This document shows positions 56,183 through 64,000 of a stretch of DNA of 64,000 nt, piece after piece. The notes below the pieces were generated by a model. It saw nothing but the letters and a program-made list of their open reading frames with translations, made no database searches and was not told where the DNA came from. The stretch covers positions 356,028,154-356,092,153 of the forward strand of contig JARDYH010000001.1 of the NCBI GenBank assembly GCA_029215795.1. Direction: 5' to 3'. The translations under genes were made by a program, and so were the position numbers. This stretch comes from Anniella stebbinsi. Taxonomy: Eukaryota; Chordata; Lepidosauria; Squamata; Anniellidae. The first letter of the stretch is position 1; every line of letters begins with the position of its first letter.

Positions 56183-56750
56183 GGGGTTGGGCTAGATGGT
56201 TTAAAGATGCCCTTCTCTTGCTGTGAGTCTATTTGTAAGGATTGCCATAGTTTGAAGATTAATATAACTCTGCAGTTGGACCGGTAATTAGCAGCAGGAG
56301 ATAGCACTTACCTCTTGTGACTACGGGCAAGTTAACACATGAAACTACATGCAGGATGAATAAAAAATGATTTTAAAAAAATACTAAGCTTAAATCAGAT
56401 CTCTTTTTTTTAAAAAAGTTTAAAATGCAGTTAAGCATCTTTGAAACAACCTAAATTGTAATCAAACCTCAATTTAATGCAAGTAAACATGTTACTCCCA
56501 ATTTATAATTCACCTGATTTTGTGTCTCCCCATCCAATATATTGAGTTGTAGCTTGTTATGCAAAATAATGAACCAAGGTAAAAATAGGTGATGCTTGTG
56601 GTCAAGCATTTATAAACATGACCTGCTGGTTATGAATTGTAGCAAATGGAACTATTTCTGCATGGTTTGGTGTAACCCTTAGTTTGATACTGTGAGGCCT
56701 TCAAGCAAACTTACGCAGCTGCCAGAGTTGGACACATTGCGTCCACCCTG

Positions 56751-56878
56751 GCCAAATCTACGCCAAACAGAATATAACACTTTGAAAGTGGTCTGAAAAC
56801 GGTATATGGAATGTGTCATGGGCCCCAATAGTTGTCAATGCCATTATAAACTGATATAAAGTGGTAGTGTAGATCCTA
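56751..56878. mobile_element. Palindromic MITE (family P), diverged copy
   Basis: ATCTACGCCAAACAGAATAT and the inverted AAGTGGTAGTGTAGATCC. The shared centre is CATGGGCCCCAATAGTTGTC, the reverse of that at 41.8 kb. Confidence 0.6.
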
Positions 56879-57466
56879 CCCATCTCTGAGCAATGCCATC
56901 CCTTGTAGCGGAGGAGTCTGTCCATTCCCTGAGTGAGGGGCTGCCCCCCCAGCAGCGGGGAGATGGCAGGCATATATATAACTCTGTCCATCGGCCTACC
57001 AAACTCCTGTGGCTTCAAACTGTAGAGACTGCAAACCTATGCCTTGGTTAGGGCAGTCATGCCCCTAGTGGCTGAAGATGTTCAACCACATAGACACATT
57101 TAAATTTATTAAAAATAATGTGTTTTAAAATCAAATAACCTTCAAATGCACACCCTTCGGGGCCCTTTATTATGTATGGCGAGTTTTAGGAGTTTAGGTT
57201 TCACAGCCTTGCTGATATGGTGCTGACAGGCACACACACATCCTGTTTCTATTGTTATAGATTCACATACTGTATGCTGGTGCACACAGGCTGTTTTCTA
57301 TCACTTGGCTTTTTCCACCAGTGGAAACTGCTAAAACAATCTGGAATTGATAGCTTAGTGTGTCTTCTAAATTGGAGCTCCCAGCTTGTCATCTCTAACC
57401 ATGCCAAAAGTCTTAAACCAGGGTTTGTTCCTGGTTTATGATTTCTGACTTGCTTGGGGGCAGCAA

Positions 57467-57602
57467 GCCCAGTTCAGATGACAAACTAAGCCTGGTTGGT
57501 TTAGCTGCTCCCTCTGGCAGGAAAAGCCGGGTTGAAACAAATAGGCTACGTGCGCGCAGATCATGAATGGTAAGCTAGGATTCTCTGGTGCCCTGGCTTA
57601 TT
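57467..57602. mobile_element. Family A foldback, degenerate
   Basis: Starts CCAGTTCAGATGACAAACTA and carries AAGCCTGGTTGGTTTAGC. The right end is poorly preserved. Confidence 0.4.
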
Positions 57603-58439
57603 GTTGCGGCTATAAACACCATATAGCAAAAGGCATATGGGCTGCACAGACAGAGGATTAGGTACTGCTTGTAGCTAAACTTTCATATTTAATTGTTATA
57701 GCAGCCAATTGGTACATATACTTGTTTGGGAAATATGTGAAAATGGGAAACTTGGTCTAAACCAGTGATTTAAATTCATCCATTCTAGTTATGTGCTTTT
57801 CAGTCAATTAGTTAGTATTAGTCTAAGTTTATCCATTATTCTCTCACTTTGCCCTACCTTTTCTGGACAAACCAGTAATTTCATCAATACGATTATGTTT
57901 TTAATTAACATAGAAGCCATTTATTCAGAAAAGAGGAATCTATGAAAATTAAGAGAATCTTGTTTCTTCTCCAACACAAATTAAAAAAAATGTATGTTTA
58001 AAAGCAAGAAGGCTCTCTGATCAGAGACAACTATTGAGGTCTGGCTCCACATCAAGGCTTCAGGGAAGGCATGAGCTGAATTGGCAGGGCTCCACTTGAC
58101 CTATGTGTGTTCTGTTATACTAAAGAGATGCAATGGTTGGTCACACCCAGTTTGATTTTACATAAAGAACATGTGCTACTGTTGGAAGTCTGTGTGGTGG
58201 TGGTGAGGAACCTGGTAGACACTTGGGAGGGGGATCTTCAGAGCTGAAGATGCCATAGGGCAAGACCTACGTCTAGGGATGTGCATACAATTAAACCCAG
58301 GTTTGTTCTCCAAATTCCACCTCAAAGTTCATACCATCTCCTGTCTATATAGGATCACAAACTTTGTTTCTTTCTTCTCGCATGAAAATTCATGCGTATT
58401 TTTGTTTGTATTATTCCAAATATACTCATCAATTGTGTG

Positions 58440-58560
58440 CATCTTTGAAATGTACACATTCTTATCCCATTATTTAAAGTGTGTTTGTGCACCTTTTTCA
58501 AAAGTACACATCTTTCATGCATATTGTTCAAACGTACACATGCTATTGAACACCTTTTTG
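58440..58560. repeat. Degenerate tandem repeat with GTACACA words
   Basis: Three related units, TTGAAATGTACACATTCTTA, TTCAAAAGTACACATCTTTC and GTTCAAACGTACACATGCTA, at irregular 30-53-bp spacing. ORFs on both strands cross it; none is recognisable. Confidence 0.5.
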
Positions 58561-58829
58561 GTCCGCGAATTACATTGCAAGTTTGGAAATGTACGGAGTT
58601 CGAACACAAGTTGTATTTGAGTCCTGTGTTCGGTCCAGAAGGTGAGAACTGGGGCCCTGCCTTCACGGTGCTGCATTGCTTCCACTTTGCCGCTAAACTC
58701 CACAGTTTCGCTGCTGAAGGGTAGGGGCGGAAAATCCTAATGGCAGGAGGCAGCGTGGGCTTTCCAGCAGCCATTTGGCTTGCCGGGCTCGCCCCTGCCC
58801 TCTTCCAAGTTTCTGGCAACCAATTAGGG

Positions 58830-59030
58830 ATTCTATATGCCCCAGGTCGACGCAGGAGTGAGGTGACCTCACTATGAAGAAAAAAGTCTGGTTAAGTCCC
58901 CTACTTTTTAAAAGTGTAGTTTTGTGTAAAAACCCTGTGGTGGCTGCAAATTGGCAGCTGCATCATATAACCAACACAGCCCCACTGCACAGCCACCATG
59001 GGGCTTAAAAGACGTATAGACAGCCCCTGG
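58830..59030 (-). mobile_element. Unnamed repeat family E, copy on minus strand
   Basis: Reverse complement of the order at 2075-2440: GTGAGGTGACCTCACTATG, AAAAAAGTCTGGTTAAGTCC, TGCATCATATAACCAACAC and CAGCCACCATGGGGCTTAA. Confidence 0.6.
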
Positions 59031-59673
59031 GTAAATCCAGATGCGAAACTAATGAATTTGTCATAGATCCCTTACAGCCTGATAATGTTTTGACTGTGAC
59101 TTGGAATTTGAGGTTGCATAAACAGAAACCCAAATGAACTTTCAACTCCAGGCTGTGAAAAGTATATTCTTTGTCCTCCCCTTCCTGTGGCTATGGTTAT
59201 GTGGAAGAACGGGAAATCCTAGAGAGGAGTTTCTTCTGTTCCTGGTTTTCTCCCCTTTGAGCTGTAGATTTTCAAACAAGACAGAAAAGTGTGTGTGAAG
59301 ATGTACCTAGAAACAGGAGCACTTATGCGTTTTCACCTGTGGAGCAAACTCATTTGCCTTGCCCTTGCTCCTCAACCAGTATATGTTCTGACGTTGTTGT
59401 TTATTATTTATAAAGTTCTATCAGTGTGCATAGTATTTTACAAAGTCTAAGAGGAAAGGTTCCTGCTGGGTTTTCTTTTTTTTTTTGCTAAAGGCTTCAC
59501 AGAAAAGGTGCTTTAAGTGGGCTGCATATCCCCAGGAAATGCATATATGTCTTCTTAAACATTGGCGTATTTAACAACCACCACAAAAATAATCCCTTTC
59601 CTTTTTTTTAATACTTAGAAAATCTGTCAAACAGAGTTGTTCATAGCTCTACTTCAGCTGGGGAAGAGGGCTC

Positions 59674-59691
59674 ATATATATATATATATAT
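59674..59691. repeat. (TA)n microsatellite
   Basis: 18-bp AT run flanked by GGCTCATA / TGAGAGCTC words. Confidence 0.9.
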
Positions 59692-59842
59692 GAGAGCTCA
59701 TATAGAGGGCTCATTGCTAAAATTGTGTGTGTGTATGCCTGCCCCAAGTGTGTTGGAGATGGGCAGGTGGCGTAGCATGATTTCTTTTTAGGCTGGCTGT
59801 GGTTGCTATTAAGATATGATATAGAAGAGATAAACTATATGG

Positions 59843-60069
59843 CTGAATTCGGACGACACAATAAGCAACCGGGGGGGGGGGGGGGTGACAATCGTCAGTT
59901 GTATTGACTATCGTTTCATTCGAATGCTGCCATAGTCAACTCAGCACTGATCCTAATCCACACCACAGTTGATTATTTATTACCATGTTGTGTGGGGAGT
60001 ACCCCCTAGATGAACAACTGTAAAGTTGATTATTACCCCACCATTGACTATCGTGTTGTCCGAATTCAG
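59843..60069. mobile_element. Foldback MITE family B, short copy
   Basis: Ends CTGAATTCGGACGACACAAT and the complement of ATCGTGTTGTCCGAATTCAG. A 15-nt G run (59871-59885) lies in the left arm. It shares AACTCAGCACTGATCCTAAT with the copy at 61.4-62.0 kb. Confidence 0.82.
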
Positions 60070-60073
60070 CCTA

Positions 60074-60240
60074 TGTGTTGGTCTAGTGACTAGAGATTAG
60101 ATTAGGACCTGGGCTCAGATCCCTATTTAGCCTGTGAAGCTCACTGGAAGGTCTCTCTCATTCTAAACTACTTCGTGGTGTTGTTTTTGAGGATGCAGTT
60201 ATAATGGAGATGGATGGGGTTCCTTCCTTAATGTTTATCA
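60074..60240 (+). mobile_element. SINE family B
   Basis: The head TGGTCTAGTGACTAGAGATT and GACCTGGGCTCAGATCCC are followed by a body with CTGTGAAGCTCACTGG. It begins 5 bp after the foldback. Confidence 0.65.
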
Positions 60241-60350
60241 AGGATTTTCTTTTCAAAGGGACTTCCTACATAGCTGCATTGATAATTATTATTCCCAAAT
60301 TTGTATATTGCCCATTGGTTCTCTAGACAGTGCTACCTGGAACTTTATGG

Positions 60351-60458
60351 CAGTCTTTTCCAACCTGGCACCTACAATTCCCATCATCCCCAGCCAGCAT
60401 GGCCATGATGGCAATTCTTCTCCAACACATCCGCAGGACTTCAGGTTGGGGAAGGCTG
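60351..60458. mobile_element. hAT MITE (family H)
   Basis: CAGTCTTTTCCAACCTGGCA to TTCAGGTTGGGGAAGGCTG, with AATTCCCATCATCCCCAGCC as inner arm. Confidence 0.78.
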
Positions 60459-60697
60459 CCTTAATGATGGAACCTTACTTGTGTTCTAACAGCCTTTTCT
60501 CTGCAGCTGGAAGAACTTGGAACCTTTATAGATATATATGCTGAAATTGTGACTTAAAATCCCCAGGCAAAATCAAACTGTATTATGGAACAGATGTATC
60601 TTCTGGCCTGTCTCAGAGTGAGGAACACAATTTGTAACTCAGCAAAACCTGTGTATTAAATCTCATTTGATGCTTTGAGGTGTGGGAGTGGGTGGGA

Positions 60698-60710
60698 CCC
60701 CCCCCCCCCC
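60698..60710. repeat. Poly-C tract (13 nt)
   Basis: Uninterrupted C run. Confidence 0.9.
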
Positions 60711-60904
60711 AAGTCCATCTTCCTCTTCCTCTTAAAATGTATGGACTTCCTTAAAAATAAACAGGGTCAAATTAGGTTTGCCCCTTGCTTTTTTTAATGT
60801 GGTGTGACGAGCAGAGACCAGCAATGCTGGTGGCGCTTTCTTAAACGAGACGCTCTTGCCAGAAACCTAAGTACACAAAAGGAAACTTCTTAACTGTCAG
60901 GTTG

Positions 60905-61044
60905 ATGAAAAAAGAGAGCCAAGCTCTGGTACTATGAAACAATCTTTTTCTTTAATCTTGAATAATATTATTAAAGATATTAAAGATGAAAAATTAAAGA
61001 AAAAGATTGTTTCATAGCACCAGAGCTTGGCTCTCTTTTTTCAT
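60905..61044. repeat. Near-perfect long hairpin (52-bp arms)
   Basis: The left arm 60905-60956 and right arm 60993-61044 are complementary with one mismatch (GGTACTATG versus GGTGCTATG). The 36-nt loop is AT-rich and carries TTAAAGATA repeats. No second copy was seen in the window. Confidence 0.93.
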
Positions 61045-61139
61045 TGGTTTGGTGGTGTTCTTTTCCCTCTTCTCTATACTGTCAGGTCACCATACAGAAG
61101 ACTGTTCTATGGACAATTAAAAATAGAATTCTCCTTTTG

Positions 61140-61200
61140 CCAGAAACTGCTGGAACTTGCAGTCCAACAACATTAGGAGGGCTGTGCATTCCCCAACCTT
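61140..61200. mobile_element. hAT MITE (family H), half copy
   Basis: Contains GCAGTCCAACAACATTAGGA and CATTCCCCAACCTTAATG, one arm of the family. Confidence 0.45.
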
Positions 61201-61427
61201 AATGTATAGAAGAAACGTTTTCTGTAGGAAGTTCTGCATAAGATGGGGGCATAACTGTAATTTGTAGGTTTTTTTTAAAAAAAGGTGGGTTGGGGGAAGA
61301 AATGAAATGAAGAGCCCATCTACCCATTTGCAGAATGAGGTGATAAAAGACTGAGGTTGTAGAATTCTGGACTTTACCTTATGTTATAATGAATTACTTT
61401 GTCTTTTAAAGTTCCACAAGCCTCTGA

Positions 61428-61979
61428 CTGGGTTCAGACAACACGATAACCAATGGTAGTTTAAATAGTTGACGGTTGGTTATTTAACCCACCATGGGTT
61501 ATATTGTGTGGAAGGAGGGCTTTTTTAACCAATGGTTGGTTATCTGACCCAAATAACCAGCGCTGTGCAGAGTTGGCTGTTTGAACCATCATTGGTTATC
61601 ATGTTGTGTGGAGGGCACCGTTGTTTATTTCTTCGGCCACTGTTGGTCATTTCCGTTGTTTATTTCTTCGGCCACTGTTGGTCATTTCGTCAGCCACAGA
61701 GTCGCAAGGCAAGAGCGGACAAAGTGGTGGCTGCCGCTCTAGTCAACCTGATGGGATAGATTTACAACAGCAGTGGCTGATGGGATACTAGTGGGAGGAC
61801 TGAGGGAGCAGAGAGGGCAGGGGATGCGTGAGTCAACTCAGCGTGGACTAATAGTCAACTCAATGCTGATCCTAATCCACGCTTGATTATTATCATGTCG
61901 TGTGGGGAGAACCCCCTAGATAAACAACTGTCAAGTTGATTGTTACCCCACCATTGACTATTGTGTTGTCTGAACACAG
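61428..61979. mobile_element. Foldback MITE family B, copy 2 (552 bp)
   Basis: Ends CTGGGTTCAGACAACACGAT and the complement of ATTGTGTTGTCTGAACACAG, each next to a CCTCTG hexamer. Orientation is opposite to the copy at 31.4 kb. It contains a perfect 2 x 35-bp tandem duplication (61619-61688). Confidence 0.82.
61619..61688. repeat. Perfect tandem duplication (2 x 35 bp)
   Basis: Units 61619-61653 and 61654-61688 are identical, beginning CGTTGTTTATTTCTTCGGCC. Confidence 0.95.
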
Positions 61980-62035
61980 CCTCTGTTGTTTTTGCTGCAA
62001 CAGACTAGCACTACTACCCCTCTGGAAATTCTTTA

Positions 62036-62059
62036 GTGTGTGTGTGTGTGTGTGTGTGT
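62036..62059. repeat. (GT)n microsatellite
   Basis: 24-bp GT run. Confidence 0.93.
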
Positions 62060-62937
62060 AATGTGTAGAATGGCTCTAAAGCGTGCATGTAGATTAATTG
62101 GGAGTAAAATCACATTCCAAGTTCTGCACACATGATCACGAGAAGCCACTTTACATTTTGTACTTGGATGCGGACAACCAAGTACAAAATGCATGTGCTT
62201 CGTTTCTCTTAAGAATGGCACACGTTTTTTCTTGGCAAGCTGCATGGAAGCATCTTTTCCAGGTTGCTGCTTTCATGTGCTTTGCCAAGAAAAACAAGAG
62301 ATTTCAAACATATGCATGGTGTTCTTAAGGGATGTGAGGCATGTGCATTTTTTAATTGGGTATCCTTCCAGACAACAACGTTTTAAAGGGGGAAGCAGTG
62401 CTAATACAGATTTGAATTGCTATTTCGCTCACGCAAGCATGTACTGAAAAAGGGATAAGCTATCCCTTTCGTAGTTTTTAACCACCATTAATATTTGCGC
62501 AAACTGTGGATATGGTGTATGCAAAGGGAAACTGATCCACATGAACTGGCTTTGAGGAGGCATTCAGAGATTCAGCCATATTGTTCTTTAGGCTTGAGTT
62601 TGTTTGTTCTTTACCTTGATCATGGAAGGCTGTGAATTTGAATCCTTCCTTGCCTGCCTTCTCTACCTCATACTGAAAGGGATTGATTTGCAAAGTGATA
62701 CTTCAGTGAAAACATTCAACTAGTCCACACTGAGGATTAGAACAAAAGGCTCCAGCCTGCCAAAACTTGGATAACCTTTCAGTCTGCTAGCTGCTCTACA
62801 GGCCTCTGGTATGTGTTACTGAGAGAAAGACATTCCTGTAATAAATTAGCAGCCTGCTCCTTAATAAGTCTGTTTTATTCCAGCTCAACATTAAAAAGGA
62901 AGCTTGAGAAATAAGGAGCTAAGGAGTTAAGTCTCTT

Positions 62938-63010
62938 AGGGTGCAATCCTATGCATATTTAGACAGAAAAAGTCCTAAGTCCTACAACTCCCAGCATTTC
63001 TCAGCCAAAT
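62938..63010. mobile_element. Foldback family C, truncated
   Basis: GGGTGCAATCCTATGCATAT, then AGACAGAAAAAGTCC and CCTACAACTCCCAGCATTTC. The second arm is missing. Confidence 0.6.
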
Positions 63011-64000
63011 TTTCTTCCCCTCTTCCCCAACGTATGTGTCAAGCTTCTGGGGCCAGGCCTGTCCTGTCTTTTGCATATATTAATCTGTAAAACAAGGTGT
63101 GCATTTATGATGTAATATAAGTAAAAAGAATAGCTGGACACAAGGATTTGCATTTCACTAAGAAAAATAACTGCTAGAACATTATGATCTAATAGTAAAG
63201 AGTACCCTAAAGTGGTTTTAAATATCTAATTTCTCAAAAGCTTCAGGAGAGAGAAACAGAGATTTGCTGCCATGATACATGGGTATCCTGTCCCCACACA
63301 TTCCTGCTAAAAACACACACAACTTCTGAAATTCACTTTAGAAATTTTCCAAGATAAAGCAGATGGCCAGCAGACTGGACGGAGGGACAGTATGAACCCA
63401 CCAAACAGTAATGGAGATGAAGATGGGGGTGGGTGGCAATATGAGCATCCTGAGATATCTGTCCTTTCTGTTCTAAGCAAATCTGAAATGTACTGCAAAC
63501 ATGCTTAAAAATTGTTGCCAGTAATGCACTGTCTTAACGTGAATGTGGAGGGACTCGAGGTTGCTGGTGGAAGGTGTGGGCTAGGATCCAAAGAACATTC
63601 ATATTTTATTCCATTCTCTTCTACATGCACATATGTTTGCGTTGGTTTCTGCTCTTGGATCGAACCTACTCACCTGGGGGTAACGCCGTGTCATTATTTC
63701 TTCCCCCAGCATTTTCAGATGTGTGATTTGTCAAGACTTGATTCTTTGTGTCTGTTGCAGTGACTGATACTGTTTATCTCCATCTGTACCATCACTGGTT
63801 GCTCATGTATCTGGAGAGCAGCTGGGTGGAACTACTGTAGGAGGTCTCCCAGCATCTGTAAAAAGTGTTAATATTGCATTTTTTTGCATTTTTTTCCTGA
63901 AAATTTCAGGGTTTTTCCAGGAGGAAATGGCTTTTTCCCATGGCATCAAAATTTATGGAAATTTTACATCTTTAAGTCTGTCTGGTTGACCTCAACTTTA

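Larger units (their letters stand above)
27208..64000 (+). other. RCOR1: RCOR1 intron 2, partial (runs off the right edge)
   Basis: The intron begins with a strong donor (GTGAGT at 27208). No sequence resembling the ELM2-coding exon 3 was found on the + strand up to 64000, so at least 36.8 kb is intronic. The first 1.9 kb is nearly repeat-free apart from two short palindromic repeats (27420-27590). From 29.1 kb onward it is dense with CR1, L2, SINE, hAT and foldback elements listed separately. Stretches of more than 300 bp with nothing recognised include about 28200-29110, 32100-32700, 35000-35940, 37100-38260, 39230-40940, 42250-43560, 51500-52600, 54210-55180, 57610-58260, 59040-59670, 62070-62930 and 63010-64000. 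Confidence 0.75.

Noticed and set aside
58355..58819. 154-codon minus-strand ORF
   Set aside because: Crosses a degenerate tandem repeat and has overlapping ORFs on the other strand; no family resemblance.

Overview
This is vertebrate nuclear DNA, most likely from a squamate reptile (lizard or snake). The evidence is the mix of interspersed repeats: CR1 and L2-type LINE 3' ends, two tRNA-headed SINE families, very many palindromic DNA-transposon MITEs (hAT-like with 8-bp target duplications, and TA-flanked ones) and abundant microsatellites. The species cannot be fixed from the sequence alone.

Only one host gene is recognisable. The first two coding exons of RCOR1 (REST corepressor 1, CoREST) lie on the + strand at 26764-26998 and 27148-27207, joined across a 149-bp GT-AG intron in matching phase. 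A GC-rich promoter with two CCAAT boxes and SP1-type GC boxes precedes them (about 26277-26480), followed by a purine-rich 5' leader. Intron 2 starts at 27208 and runs past the right edge (at least 36.8 kb). No exon 3 (start of the ELM2 region) was found. Upstream of the promoter (1-26 kb) no host exon was recognised.

Layout: 1-5.9 kb is intergenic with SINEs, hAT MITEs and foldbacks. 5.9-8.5 kb is a decayed non-LTR retrotransposon with recognisable reverse-transcriptase motifs. 8.8-24.3 kb holds LINE 3' ends, a cluster of TA-flanked palindromic MITEs (11.3-13.5 kb and 20.7 kb), two inverted copies of a GCGC-rich foldback, a CR1 fragment and nested SINEs. 24.3-29.1 kb is a repeat-poor island around the RCOR1 promoter and exons. 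29.1-64 kb is RCOR1 intron 2, filled with CR1, L2, SINEs, hAT elements and foldbacks, often nested in one another.

The most informative structures are nested insertions that date one another: MITEs inside SINEs with perfect or near 8-bp duplications, CR1 inside L2, L2 inside a SINE, and a MITE plus a LINE tail inside one CR1. Two SINE copies carry the same hAT MITE at the same octamer. A 52-bp-arm near-perfect hairpin (60905-61044), a four-copy unnamed repeat with a fixed order of motifs, and 13 poly-C/poly-G tracts of 11-18 nt are also notable. I found no CRISPR array, functional tRNA or rRNA gene, or intact transposase. Most open reading frames here are chance ORFs or repeat-derived.
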